The position numbers and the translations under genes were made by a program. 64,000 nucleotides of DNA from Acidobacteriota bacterium. GTDB taxonomy: Bacteria; Acidobacteriota; Vicinamibacteria; Vicinamibacterales; UBA2999. The notes under the pieces are model-generated. The model was not told the origin of the DNA, did not search any database, and saw only the letters and a list, made by a program, of their open reading frames with translations. This document shows positions 1-8,390 of this stretch, piece after piece. Position 1 is the first letter of the stretch. The number at the start of each line of letters is the position of its first letter. The stretch covers positions 434,001 to 498,000 of the forward strand of contig JAUYQQ010000022.1 in the NCBI GenBank assembly GCA_030697165.1. Reading direction: 5' to 3'.

Positions 1-1212
1 GGCGGCCGGCTCGAGCGACACGTTCGGCATGCGCTGGAACGGCACGCTCGACCAGTCGTCCGAGTGCAGGCAGCCGTGCGATTTCGTCTGGCCCACCAGC
101 GGCGCCAGTTCCCTCGTCGTCTGCCAGTCCACGAACATGCCGTCGCGCACCAGGTGCCATCGTTCCGACGGCACCCCCTCATCGTCATAGCCGGTGGTGG
201 CCAGGCCGCCGGGCTGCGTGCGATCGCCGACCAGGTTGACGATCTTCGAGCCGAAGCGAAGCTTGCCGGCGTCGCCCGGCTTGATGAAGCTGGTGCCGGC
301 CATGTTGGCCTCGTAGCCGAGCACGCGATCGAGTTCGGTGGAGTGGCCGACCGACTCGTGGATGGCGAGGAACAACTGCGACGGGTCCACGACCACGTCG
401 TAGCGGCCGGCCACGGCAGGCTTGGCCTTGAGCTTCTCGACCACCTCGTGGCCGGCCTGCACCGCGTCCTGCAGCCACGGATAGTCCTCGACGTATTCGT
501 AGCCCATCAGCTTGGCGCGATCGACGACGGCGCGGGTCTGGAAGTCGCCGGCGGCGCGATCCGCGGCGGTGGTGGTGAACTGCGGATAGGTGCGCACCAG
601 CCGCTGCGTGATCCGCGAGCCTTCGCTCGACGCGAAGTACTTCTGCTCGTCCACGAACTGCAACTGCGAGTTGATGAAGCTGACGCCCGGCACCGCGAGC
701 GCCGCTTCGTTCAGCTTCATCAGGAACGCGGTCTTGGTTTCGAGCGGCACCTCGAACGGATCGCGCTTGATCTGGTTGGTCCACGTCGCCACCACCTTGT
801 CGGCGTTGGCCAGCACCACCTTGCGCGTGGTCATCTGCGCGTTGGCCTTGGCAATGGCGACGGCCTGCTCGGCGGCCGCCCGTGCCGCGGCCGGATCGAC
901 GAGGTTCGTGGCGGCAAAGCCCCAGGTGCCATTCACCAGCACGCGCAGGCCGAGGCCGTAGCTGGTCGAGCGCGACACGTTCTGCACCTGCCGCTCGCGG
1001 GTCGCGATCGACTCGCGGCGATAGCGGTTGATGCGGATGTCGGCATACGACGCGCCGAGCGCCGCGGCGCGGGCCAGGGCCGCCTCGGCCGCTTCCGCCC
1101 GCCGGCTGTCGTCGGTCGCACCGGGCTGGAACGCGTCGGCCCACTCGGGCACCCAGGTGGCCGCGACCAGCGCGCTGCCAGTGGCAATGAATTGGCGTCG
1201 CGAGAATGACAT
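1..1212 (-). CDS. tldD: TldD-type metalloprotease, Tat-exported, 3' end outside window
   Basis: The reading frame is open from ATG at 1212 to the window edge, giving 404 residues of a family that usually runs to about 480-540. The protein starts with a twin-arginine signal (SRRQFI) and an Ala-rich hydrophobic stretch ending near WADA, so it is predicted to be exported; classical TldD is cytoplasmic. The metal-binding motif HESVGH lies at residues 285-290 and matches the HExxxH signature of TldD/PmbA. Family members degrade small or unfolded peptides, usually as TldD-TldE heterodimers. The partner would be expected just downstream, beyond the window. The missing C-terminus prevents checking the remaining zinc ligand. 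Confidence 0.9.
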   Translation of the reverse strand, partial: MSFSRRQFIATGSALVAATWVPEWADAFQPGATDDSRRAEAAEAALARAAALGASYADIRINRYRRESIATRERQVQNVSRSTSYGLGLRVLVNGTWGFAATNLVDPAAARAAAEQAVAIAKANAQMTTRKVVLANADKVVATWTNQIKRDPFEVPLETKTAFLMKLNEAALAVPGVSFINSQLQFVDEQKYFASSEGSRITQRLVRTYPQFTTTAADRAAGDFQTRAVVDRAKLMGYEYVEDYPWLQDAVQAGHEVVEKLKAKPAVAGRYDVVVDPSQLFLAIHESVGHSTELDRVLGYEANMAGTSFIKPGDAGKLRFGSKIVNLVGDRTQPGGLATTGYDDEGVPSERWHLVRDGMFVDWQTTRELAPLVGQTKSHGCLHSDDWSSVPFQRMPNVSLEPAA

Positions 1213-1244
1213 GGGCGCGATTATACCCACGCCGCGCGGCTGGC

Positions 1245-1682
1245 CTATGCCGAGGGAATCTCAGCGACGGTCATGCCTCGACCGCGCGCCAGCGACAGCA
1301 GTTTGCGATCGGCGCTGGCCAGGAGCGCACCTTCACGTTCGGCCAGGGCGAGATAGACGCAGTCTGGCACTTTGTGGCCCAGCGTCAGCGCCAGATTAAG
1401 GGCGGATTGCACCACCGCCTCATCGTCAGCCAGTTCAATGACGCCGTCAGCGATCGCGTCGAGCGTGGCCGCCAGGGCCTCGGCAGCTTCCGCCGTGGTG
1501 AGCACGTCTTGTGCGCATTTCTGCCGCAACGCTGACGCCACCTCCACCACCATCAATCGTGGGGCGAGCCATCGACGGGGACCCTCGAAGACCCTCAGGC
1601 TCTCCGCGGTGCCGGCTTCCGGCACGACCAGTTTGACGGCTACTGATGCATCCAGCACCGCGACGGCCACCGGTTCACCCAC
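1245..1682 (-). CDS. vapC: PIN-domain toxin (VapC family)
   Basis: A 145-residue PIN-domain protein. The N-terminal strand carries VLDASVAVKL with Asp11. The other expected acidic residues are Glu47, Asp107 (VPDCVY) and Asp125 (SADRKL), so the Mg-dependent RNase active site looks complete. The start overlaps the end of the upstream antitoxin by eight bases, the usual arrangement in VapBC-type modules. Family members cleave tRNA or rRNA when freed from the antitoxin. The target here cannot be read from the sequence. Confidence 0.88.
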   Translation of the reverse strand: MGEPVAVAVLDASVAVKLVVPEAGTAESLRVFEGPRRWLAPRLMVVEVASALRQKCAQDVLTTAEAAEALAATLDAIADGVIELADDEAVVQSALNLALTLGHKVPDCVYLALAEREGALLASADRKLLSLARGRGMTVAEIPSA

Positions 1683-1920
1683 GGCGATCGCGTTGCTTGC
1701 GGATCAGTCGTGTGCTGTCCAGGGACGGCGCCGAGGCTTTGTCGCCGATCGACTTGCGGATAGCTCTTGCGCGGCGAAGAAAGGCCTGCCGCTTGACCTC
1801 CACCGACGCGGCCAGGGTGCCGCGCACCTCTTCTTCGAGTGAGATGCCCTTGCGGCCCGCCCGTGCCCGCAGGGCATCGGCCACCTCGTCGCTCAGCTGT
1901 CGCACCTTGAGGTCGGCCAT
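1675..1920 (-). CDS. FitA-like ribbon-helix-helix antitoxin
   Basis: An 81-residue protein starting at MADLKVRQLSDEV. This start is preferred to the upstream in-frame codon at 1944 because FitA-type antitoxins begin exactly so and the longer form would run into a palindrome. The N-terminal RHH motif (KVRQLSDEVADALRARA) should dimerise and bind DNA. The basic C-terminal tail (RKSIGDKASAP and RLIRKQRDRR) would wrap and neutralise the PIN toxin encoded immediately downstream. The palindrome at 1936-1953 just ahead of the start is a natural candidate for autoregulation. Confidence 0.8.
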   Translation of the reverse strand: MADLKVRQLSDEVADALRARAGRKGISLEEEVRGTLAASVEVKRQAFLRRARAIRKSIGDKASAPSLDSTRLIRKQRDRRG

Positions 1921-1935
1921 GGCCCAGCCTAGCAC

Positions 1936-1953
1936 TGACCCCACATGGGGTCA
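1936..1953. promoter_or_regulatory. Perfect 7-bp palindrome upstream of the antitoxin gene
   Basis: TGACCCC and GGGGTCA arms flank a 4-nt centre (ACAT), 16 bases ahead of the FitA-like start codon. RHH antitoxins repress their own operons by binding short palindromes, so this could be the operator. A shorter version with 6-bp arms (TGACCC-ACTG-GGGTCA) occurs at 19356-19371 ahead of an unrelated gene, so a dispersed repeat or another regulator is also possible. Confidence 0.45.
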
Positions 1954-1959
1954 AATTGA

Positions 1960-3201
1960 TCAGCGCAACGTGGCGAAGAACGCGCGCACGTCGTCCACCA
2001 GCAGTTGCGGCTGCTCGAATGCCGCGAAGTGGCCGCCCCTGGGCATTTCAGTCCACCGGGTGATGTTGTAGCGCGCTTCGAGCCAGCGCCGCGGCGACCA
2101 GATGATCTCTTTCGGGAAGTCGGCGCACGCGGTCGGGACCTCGACGCGGCGGCCAGCGGTGGCCGACGGCGGGGCATGCCGGCTCTCGTAGTAGATGCGC
2201 GCGGATGACGCGGCGGTCTGCGTGAACCAGTACAGCGAGATGTTGGTCAGCAGTTCGTCCTTGGTGAACACCTTCTCGGGGTCGCCATCGCAGTCGCACC
2301 ACGAGCGGAACTTCTCGACAATCCAGGCGGCCAGCCCGACGGGCGAGTCGTTGAGCGCGATGCCCAGCGTTTGTGGCTTCGTGCCCTGGATCTGCTGGTA
2401 ACCCGTCTCTTCAGCCTGGAACAGCTGTCGCTGCTTCACGCGCTCGCGTTCGCGGTCGGTGAGCCCGGCATTGGGATCGGTGCCGGCCGGGGCCGCGCCG
2501 AAACACATGTTGAGGTGTAGGCCGGCCACGCGCGGCGCGTCCAGCAGGGCGATCTGCGTGCTGATGATCGACCCCCAATCGCCACCTTGCACGCCGTAGC
2601 GCGAGTAGCCCAGCCGCGCCATGAGCTTGGCCTCGAGCGCGGCAATGCGCGCCGGATCGTAGCCGGCCTCTTTCGGCGCCTGCGAGAACGCGAACCCCGG
2701 AATCGACGGCATCACCACGTGGAACGCGTCGGTGGCGGTGCCGCCATGCGCTTCCGGATCGGTGAGCGGCCCGATGATTTTCGTGAACTCGACAATCGAT
2801 CCGGGCCAGCCGTGGGTGACGAGCAGCGGCAACGCGTTGGCATGCTTCGATCGGCGGTGAATGAAGTGGATCGTCAGGTCGTCGATGGTGGTGGTGAACT
2901 GCTCGAACTGGTTGAGCCTTCGCTCCTGCGCTCGCCAGTCGAACCGCGTCCGCCAATAGTCCACGAGCTGGCGCAAATAGCGGATGTCGGTGCCGTGCGT
3001 CCAACCGTCACCCTGCAGCGGCTCGGGAAGGCGCGGGTTGGCGAGCCGCGCTTTCAGATCGGTCAAGGCCGCGTCTGGAATGTGGATGGTGAACGGCCGC
3101 ACCGCGTCGCCGGCGGCCGGTTGGGCGGCGGCCGCCTGCGGCAGCGCCAGCAGGGCGGCCGCGATGGCGAGCGCCGGAAAGAGACGAACTGGGGTTGGCA
3201 C
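1960..3201 (-). CDS. Secreted epoxide-hydrolase-family alpha/beta hydrolase
   Basis: A 413-residue protein with a signal peptide (about residues 1-26, ending QAAAA). It carries the N-terminal EHN lid region (FTIHIPDAALTDLKARL, residues about 38-52) and an alpha/beta-hydrolase core. The oxyanion motif HGWPGS is at 130-135, the nucleophile elbow GGDWGS places Asp208, and a C-terminal GGH (His391) completes the expected triad. Family members open epoxides through an aspartyl ester intermediate; several relatives act on other substrates. It is divergent from the hydrolase at 3376, with a 26-nt repeat block between them. Substrate unknown. Confidence 0.88.
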   Translation of the reverse strand: MPTPVRLFPALAIAAALLALPQAAAAQPAAGDAVRPFTIHIPDAALTDLKARLANPRLPEPLQGDGWTHGTDIRYLRQLVDYWRTRFDWRAQERRLNQFEQFTTTIDDLTIHFIHRRSKHANALPLLVTHGWPGSIVEFTKIIGPLTDPEAHGGTATDAFHVVMPSIPGFAFSQAPKEAGYDPARIAALEAKLMARLGYSRYGVQGGDWGSIISTQIALLDAPRVAGLHLNMCFGAAPAGTDPNAGLTDRERERVKQRQLFQAEETGYQQIQGTKPQTLGIALNDSPVGLAAWIVEKFRSWCDCDGDPEKVFTKDELLTNISLYWFTQTAASSARIYYESRHAPPSATAGRRVEVPTACADFPKEIIWSPRRWLEARYNITRWTEMPRGGHFAAFEQPQLLVDDVRAFFATLR

Positions 3202-3238
3202 GGCCGGGATTGTACGCCGAGGGCCGCCTTTGATATCC

Positions 3239-3310
3239 GGCTAAAGCCGGATGCTACACCGGCAGGCTAAAGCCGGATGCTACATCGACGAGCTGAAGCC
3301 GGATGTCACA
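3239..3310. repeat. Three tandem 26-nt REP-like units between divergent genes
   Basis: Three copies of a unit containing AAGCCGGATG recur at 3239, 3265 and 3291, an exact 26-nt spacing. Copies 1 and 2 share GGCTAAAGCCGGATGCTACA and the third is degenerate. The first unit, with its flank, forms a small hairpin (CCGGCT-AA-AGCCGG). The block sits between two divergently transcribed hydrolase genes, so it lies in their shared promoter region. It resembles REP elements in size and palindromic content. Confidence 0.85.
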
Positions 3311-3375
3311 TTGGCAGTCCGGCTCCCGCGATGTGTTAGATTCACGAGATTCCAGACCACCAATTGCAGAGGCTT

Positions 3376-4407
3376 ATGTTCACACTCCAGCGATCGCTCG
3401 TGTTCTCGTTCCTGCTGTTCGGCCTGGCGGCAACCGCCGCGGCGCAAGGCGGCAGCGTGCTGCCGCCCGTGCCCACACCGACCGACGTGAAACCTGGCAG
3501 CATTACCTGCGACGAGTGTCCGTACCCGTATCCAAGCTCGTATCTCACTATCAGTGTCTATACCCAGGACGTCCGCATCTCGTATATGGACGTCGCGCCG
3601 CAGGGCACGCCGAACGGCCACACCGCGATGCTGCTGCACGGCAACAACTTCGGCGGCTTTTACTTCAAGGCCATCATCGACGGCCTCACCAAGGAGGGCT
3701 TCCGGGTCGTTGTGCCCGACCAGATTGGCTACGGCCGGTCGTCGAAGCCGATTGCGCCGTACAACTTCAACACGCAGGCGCGCAACACCTCGCTGCTGCT
3801 GCAGCACCTGAAGATCGAGAAGGCCATGGTGATTGGCCATTCGATGGGCGGCATGCTGGCGGCGCGCTTCGCCACGCAGTATCCGAAAATGGTCGAGCGG
3901 ATCGTGATCTACAACCCGATCGGCCTGACCGACGGGCGCTTCACGCGGCCCATGACGCCGATTGACGATGCCTACAGGAACACGCTGACGACGACCAACT
4001 ACCAGAGCACCCGCGCCGGCCTCGGCCGCTATGTCGCGCACAACCCGGCGGCGTGGAACGACGAGTTCGAGAAGTACACGCGCGTGCGGTATTCGTGGAC
4101 GCTCAGCGCCGACTGGCCGCGGCTGGCCATGGTGCAGGCGTTGATCAGCCAGATGCTGTACCAGGACCCGGTCGTCTATGACTGGGCGCACATCCAGGTG
4201 CCGACGCTCGCGTTCGGCGGCGCCGAGGACCTGCTGCTCGGACCCGCGGCGGCATTCCAGGAGCGCATGGCCTACCTGGCCAAGTCGGTCCCCAACGGCA
4301 ACGGCCGCGTGCACTTGATCCCGGGCCTCGGCCACGTGCCGCACCTCGAAGAACCCGAGAAGGTGTTACCGCCGCTCGTCGCCTTCCTGAAAGAGGGCGT
4401 GAAGTAG
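3376..4407 (+). CDS. Exported alpha/beta hydrolase
   Basis: A 343-residue protein. ATG 3376 is chosen over the in-frame TTG at 3364 because an AGAGG sequence lies a few bases upstream and the signal peptide (residues 1-24, ending TAAAQ) then starts normally. The alpha/beta-hydrolase core shows the oxyanion motif HGNNFGG (88-94), the nucleophile elbow GHSMGG with Ser156, an acidic residue in FGGAED and a C-terminal GLGH (His320). This is a typical serine hydrolase or esterase-like triad. It is divergent from the epoxide-hydrolase relative at 3201. Substrate not predictable. Confidence 0.87.
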   Translation: MFTLQRSLVFSFLLFGLAATAAAQGGSVLPPVPTPTDVKPGSITCDECPYPYPSSYLTISVYTQDVRISYMDVAPQGTPNGHTAMLLHGNNFGGFYFKAIIDGLTKEGFRVVVPDQIGYGRSSKPIAPYNFNTQARNTSLLLQHLKIEKAMVIGHSMGGMLAARFATQYPKMVERIVIYNPIGLTDGRFTRPMTPIDDAYRNTLTTTNYQSTRAGLGRYVAHNPAAWNDEFEKYTRVRYSWTLSADWPRLAMVQALISQMLYQDPVVYDWAHIQVPTLAFGGAEDLLLGPAAAFQERMAYLAKSVPNGNGRVHLIPGLGHVPHLEEPEKVLPPLVAFLKEGVK

Positions 4408-4447
4408 CGCGGACCGCGGGCCGGGCATCCGTCGCATACTGGAACCA

Positions 4448-5338
4448 ATGGTTCTGCGCCAGCGCCCCTCCGTCTCCGACGCGGTCGATCGGTCGACGCC
4501 CCTTGGCGTCATCGACTACCTGGCCACCTCGCCGGCGGTGGAGTTCAAGAACGTGTCGATCGCCTTCGACGACAACGTCGTCCTGCGCGATCTGAGCTTC
4601 GCCATCCCACGTGGCGACATGCGCATTCTGCTGGGGCGCAGCGGCTCCGGCAAGTCGGTGCTGCTCAAGTTGATCCTGGGTCTGCTGCGCCCGGACGCCG
4701 GCACGGTGCTGGTGAATGGCGTGCAGGTGGACCATCTGCCCGAGCGCGACCTTCTCGAAGTGCGCGGCGGTATCGGGATGGTGTTCCAGGAGAACGCGCT
4801 GTTTGACTCGTTGACCGTCGCCGAGAACGTCGGCTATCGCCTCTCGGACCAGGCGACGATGCCGGTCGAGGCGGTTCGCGAGCGGGTGGCGGCCGTGCTC
4901 GGCTTCGTCGGACTTGCCGAGTACGCCGATCGGCTGCCGTCGGAACTGTCGGGCGGCGAGCGGCGGCGCGTGGCGATTGCCCGCGCCATGGCCCCGGCAC
5001 CTGGCATCCTGCTGTTCGACGACCCCATCACCGGTCTCGATCCGCTGATCGCCACGACGATCGACAACGAGATCGTCAAGTTGAGGGATCTCGAGCAGGT
5101 GACCTCGGTCCTCGTCACTCACCAGATCCGCGATGCGTTCTACGTGGCCACTCATCGCGCGGTGTGGCACGACGGCGAGGTGCAGGTGGTGAGCGCCGAC
5201 GCGGCGTCACTGCCGCACGTGGAGTTCATGGTGCTGCACGAGGGCCGCATCTACTTCCAGGGCAGCGCCGCCGAGTTGCTGGCCGCTCCCGATCCCTATC
5301 TCAGGGAATACCTGTTGCTCACGCTGCCGCCCTGGTAG
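4448..5338 (+). CDS. MlaF/Ttg2A-like ABC transporter ATPase, orphan
   Basis: A 296-residue ATP-binding subunit. Walker A is GRSGSGKS (63-70), the signature is LSGGE (167-171), Walker B is ILLFDDP (187-193) and the H-loop is VTHQ (His225). The closest family by pattern is MlaF/Ttg2A, the ATPase of MCE-type lipid transporters. No MlaE permease or MCE protein lies next to it. The residue after the Walker B aspartate is Asp192 where a catalytic Glu is expected. The 30-residue N-terminal extension is unusual. It converges on the small lipoprotein gene with only 12 bases between stops. Confidence 0.82.
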   Translation: MVLRQRPSVSDAVDRSTPLGVIDYLATSPAVEFKNVSIAFDDNVVLRDLSFAIPRGDMRILLGRSGSGKSVLLKLILGLLRPDAGTVLVNGVQVDHLPERDLLEVRGGIGMVFQENALFDSLTVAENVGYRLSDQATMPVEAVRERVAAVLGFVGLAEYADRLPSELSGGERRRVAIARAMAPAPGILLFDDPITGLDPLIATTIDNEIVKLRDLEQVTSVLVTHQIRDAFYVATHRAVWHDGEVQVVSADAASLPHVEFMVLHEGRIYFQGSAAELLAAPDPYLREYLLLTLPPW

Positions 5339-5350
5339 CGTCGCGCGGCC

Positions 5351-5527
5351 TTACCGTCGCAGCTTGCTGAACCCGTAGCCCGCCACCACGACGATCAGCA
5401 CCACCACGATCACCCCGGTCACCATGCCGGCCTTGAAGATTCCGCCGATAACCTCGCAGCCGGCCGACACCATGGCCAGGCTCACGAGCAGGACTAATCG
5501 CATCACGGTCGTTGATTGCATGTTCAT
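5351..5527 (-). CDS. Small lipoprotein with one transmembrane segment
   Basis: A 58-residue protein. The N-terminal signal ends in a lipobox-like VSAGC (Cys24), followed by a second, strongly hydrophobic segment of Val/Ile/Leu (about residues 35-50) and a basic tail KLRR. Its ATG overlaps the stop of the YihY gene as ATGA, so the two are probably translationally coupled. I do not recognise a function. A role alongside the YihY membrane protein is an inference from coupling alone. Confidence 0.65.
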   Translation of the reverse strand: MNMQSTTVMRLVLLVSLAMVSAGCEVIGGIFKAGMVTGVIVVVLIVVVAGYGFSKLRR

Positions 5528-6474
5528 ATTTGGCCGCCCCGTCCGGCCTGGGTTAGAGATTGCTGACGTTGACTGTAGGCGCGCGCCGCGCGTCGGCCGA
5601 TGACCTGCCGGCCCGCTGCCGACTTCTCGCCTGCATACGGCGAGGCATGTTCGATTTCGGAGTTGAACTCGGCGCCCACCAGGATCGCCAGGCCGGACAG
5701 GTAGAACCACAGCAGCAGCAGGATGACGCCGCCCAGGGCCCCGTACGACGCGTTGTAGTCGGTGAAGTTCGATACGTAGAGCTTGAACCCCACCGACACG
5801 AGCAGCCACAGGATGGTCGCGAGAACCGCGCCGGGCGAGATCCACACCCAGTCCTGGTCGGCGTCCGGCCCGAAGTAATAGAGCAGGCCGATGGCGAAGG
5901 CGACGAACGCGAAGGCGAGTGGCCACTGCAGGACGAGCCAGGCCGCCGCGAAGGCGGCGCCCAAGCCGGTCAGTTCACCCAGGTAACGCGCGACCGCTGG
6001 GCCGGACAGCACCAGGCTGAACCCGAGCAGGATGAAGACGGCTACGCCGAGGGTCAGGCCAATGGCCACGAGCCTGACCTTCCACCACGGGCGAGTCTCG
6101 GTGAGGTCGTAGGCCCGGTTGAGTGAACTGACGATCGACACGATCGCGGCGGAACTGCTCCACAAGGCGCCGACCACTCCCGCCGTCATCAGCCCGCCGC
6201 TTTCCGCACTGGCCAGTCGCTCCATCTGCTCTTGAATGAGTTTCAGAACCTCGGCGGAGACCAGCGGCCCGAGCGCGCGCGTGACATCGTCGGTCAGGTT
6301 TTCGATTGGAAAAAAGCTGGCCGTGGCGAGCAGGAACAGCATCGCCGGGAATAGCGACAGGAAAAAGTAGTACGACAGCTGGGCCGCGAGCCCGAGGCAG
6401 TCGTCATCCATGCACTCCTTGTAAGTGCGACGAAGCAACTCAAATAGGGAAATCGGCAGGGCAGATCCCAGCAT
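5524..6474 (-). CDS. YihY/BrkB-family inner membrane protein
   Basis: A 316-residue polytopic protein read from ATG 6474 (MLGSALPISLFELLRRTYKE). The frame stays open further upstream, but there it overlaps the TerB gene in another frame. Family features are an N-terminal LAAQLSYYFFLSLFPAML segment, a middle ALWSSSAAIVSIVSSLNRAYD region and several hydrophobic helices up to a WFYLSGLAILVGAEFNSE end. The family was once called ribonuclease BN in error; its real role in the envelope is unknown. No clear Shine-Dalgarno is seen. It lies between a TerB-like gene and a coupled small lipoprotein. Confidence 0.85.
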   Translation of the reverse strand: MLGSALPISLFELLRRTYKECMDDDCLGLAAQLSYYFFLSLFPAMLFLLATASFFPIENLTDDVTRALGPLVSAEVLKLIQEQMERLASAESGGLMTAGVVGALWSSSAAIVSIVSSLNRAYDLTETRPWWKVRLVAIGLTLGVAVFILLGFSLVLSGPAVARYLGELTGLGAAFAAAWLVLQWPLAFAFVAFAIGLLYYFGPDADQDWVWISPGAVLATILWLLVSVGFKLYVSNFTDYNASYGALGGVILLLLWFYLSGLAILVGAEFNSEIEHASPYAGEKSAAGRQVIGRRAARAYSQRQQSLTQAGRGGQI

Positions 6475-6538
6475 TGCGGGCTGGTAATGCAAGGACAGCG
6501 CCAGTGCTGACCGCTGAGCTGCCTGACTTGCGTGTGCG

Positions 6539-7087
6539 TTATTGCTCGGAGGGCTTGGTGCCTGACACGCCGGGCAGGAACGGCCGGTATTGCAGGCGGA
6601 TGGCGGTAAGCGTCTTGGGCTCGAGATACAGGAGATTGGCGATGCGGTGCACTTCCGTTTCCTCGGCCATCGAGATCCGCTGGTCGCTGGCCGCGACCGC
6701 GTAGAGGCAGCGTGCCAGCGCCACCTTCTCGTCGTCAGTGGCCGATGCGGCAAAGTCGCGCGCGACCTCGAAATCGGCGGTGCCGCCAAACAGCAGGCTG
6801 CTCGACTTGGCCAGGCCGACGACCAGCACCGCCTGTGCCGGCGACAGGCGGCCGTGCTCGATCAGCAGGGATTCCATGGTGCGCGTTTCTGCCGCGCTGA
6901 CTTGTTGGTCGGCGCGGGCGACGCGGCCGAGCAGGTAGGCAAACCGGGCCAGGTGTTGCGCGCGAGCCGGCTCGAGGCCATCGAGCGAGTCGACCAGGTC
7001 CCGCAGCGGCGTGCGTTCCGTCGCCGTGACGTCTTCGTCGGCCAACCCCAGCAAGTTTCGAAGTGCTGCCCTCATCGGCAATACCAT
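6539..7087 (-). CDS. TerB-like protein (tellurite-resistance/DUF533-type helical domain)
   Basis: A 182-residue all-helical protein. ATG 7087 is chosen because GGAG lies six bases upstream. The core reads as a TerB fold: FAYLLGRVARADQQVSAAE (a helix pair with an acidic loop), then ARCLYAVAASDQRISMAEE, which repeats the DxxIS/VSxxE pattern twice as in metal-binding TerB domains. No tellurite operon (TerC/D/Z) is nearby, so only the domain assignment is supported. It precedes the YihY gene on the same strand by about 65 bases. Confidence 0.72.
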   Translation of the reverse strand: MVLPMRAALRNLLGLADEDVTATERTPLRDLVDSLDGLEPARAQHLARFAYLLGRVARADQQVSAAETRTMESLLIEHGRLSPAQAVLVVGLAKSSSLLFGGTADFEVARDFAASATDDEKVALARCLYAVAASDQRISMAEETEVHRIANLLYLEPKTLTAIRLQYRPFLPGVSGTKPSEQ

Positions 7088-7130
7088 AGCGCACTCCACG
7101 CGAGGTGGCGCGAATGCTATAAAGGGAATT

Positions 7131-8381
7131 GTGAGTCGCGTCGTCGTCGGCCTGCTGGTTGCGCTCGCGCTTGCGACGCCGGCCGCGGCACAGGAGCATC
7201 ACCCAGAAGAAGCCTCGGGCACGTCGTGGCAACCCGCGGTCACGCCCATGACTGGCGCGCACGCGCAAGCTGGCGGTTGGATGCTGATGGGGCACGCCAA
7301 CCTCTTCGTCCAATTGTTGTACGAATCGGGCGACATCCACCGCACCAGCCACCAGGCCGGCAGCATCAACTGGTTCATGGGCATGGCCGAGCGGCCGATT
7401 GGCGACGGCCGCCTTGGCGTGCGCGCTATGCTTTCGGCCGAGCCATGGACGATTGGCGGGTGCGGCTATCCCGACCTGCTGGCTACCGGCGAAGTGTGCG
7501 ATGGCGACACGATCCACGACCTGCAGCATCCGCACGACCTGTTCATGGAGTTGGCAGCGAGCTACGAGCGGCCGGTCGGCGACCGGGTCCGGATTCACCT
7601 TTACACCGCGCTGGCCGGCGAACCGGCGCTCGGGCCGCCCGCCTTTCCGCACCGTGCGTCGGCCATGCCCAATCCGATCGCGCCGATTGCGCACCACTGG
7701 CTCGATGCCACGCACATTGCGTTTGGCGTGGTGACGGCCGGCGTATCGAGTGCGCGCTGGCGGGTGGAAGGGTCGGCGTTCAACGGCCGCGAGCCCGACG
7801 ACCAGCGCCACGGGCTCGAGTTGGCGCCGCTTGATTCGGTGTCGGTACGCGTCGCCTTCGCGCCAAGCGACCGTTGGTCGTGGCAGATGTCGGCGGGGCA
7901 CTTGCGCGATTCGGAGGCCGGGCTGGGCAGCCAGCCGCGACAGGACGTGACGCGCGCCACGGCGTCGGCGATGTACTACCGTCCACTGTCTTCGGGCGGA
8001 GGATGGGCGGTCACCATCGCCTACGGCGTCAACACGGAGACCGACGCGGTTCCCGAGGGCCTGCTCACGCAGGCGACGCACGCGGTGCTGGCCGAGTCGA
8101 GCGTGCGGTCAGCGAACGGCCGCCACCACTGGTTTGGGCGCATCGAAGCCGTGGGGAAACCCGCGCACGATCTGCACGTGCACGAGTACATCACGGAGGT
8201 TTTCACGGTTGGGAAGGCACAGGTTGGTTACCTGCACCAGTGGCCGGCGATCAAGGGCTGGGCCCCGGGCATCGGTGGGCATCTCAACCTGAGCATCGTC
8301 CCGCCGTTGCTGGCGCCGCGCTACGGCGGGCAAGTCGCGCCCGGCGTGGGTGTCTACGTCAATTTGCAGCCCGGCTGGTAA
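7131..8381 (+). CDS. Putative outer-membrane beta-barrel protein
   Basis: 416 residues from GTG 7131, which has AAAGGGA just upstream; the signal peptide (LVALALATPAAAQ) then begins properly. After cleavage the mature N-terminus is His-rich (EHHPEE). The rest alternates aromatic and polar residues in barrel-like strands and ends in NLQPGW with a terminal aromatic, as many barrels do. A central block (DLQHPHDLFMELAASYE, then FPHRASAMPNPIAPIAHHWLDATH) is rich in His and could bind metal. No named family can be assigned with certainty. Its position near a metal-efflux operon is suggestive only. Confidence 0.65.
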   Translation: MSRVVVGLLVALALATPAAAQEHHPEEASGTSWQPAVTPMTGAHAQAGGWMLMGHANLFVQLLYESGDIHRTSHQAGSINWFMGMAERPIGDGRLGVRAMLSAEPWTIGGCGYPDLLATGEVCDGDTIHDLQHPHDLFMELAASYERPVGDRVRIHLYTALAGEPALGPPAFPHRASAMPNPIAPIAHHWLDATHIAFGVVTAGVSSARWRVEGSAFNGREPDDQRHGLELAPLDSVSVRVAFAPSDRWSWQMSAGHLRDSEAGLGSQPRQDVTRATASAMYYRPLSSGGGWAVTIAYGVNTETDAVPEGLLTQATHAVLAESSVRSANGRHHWFGRIEAVGKPAHDLHVHEYITEVFTVGKAQVGYLHQWPAIKGWAPGIGGHLNLSIVPPLLAPRYGGQVAPGVGVYVNLQPGW

Positions 8382-8390
8382 GCCGCCGGC

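Noticed and set aside
185-1144. Long minus-strand ORF of 319 codons
   Set aside because: Arg/Ala-rich shadow of the TldD frame; the TldD frame has clear motifs and a Tat signal.
3239-3310. Short CRISPR array
   Set aside because: Only three degenerate 26-nt units with spacers of about six bases, which are not unique spacers; no cas genes in the window.
4448-5338. Complete Mla/MCE lipid-transport operon
   Set aside because: Only the ATPase is present; no permease, MCE or MlaC gene flanks it.
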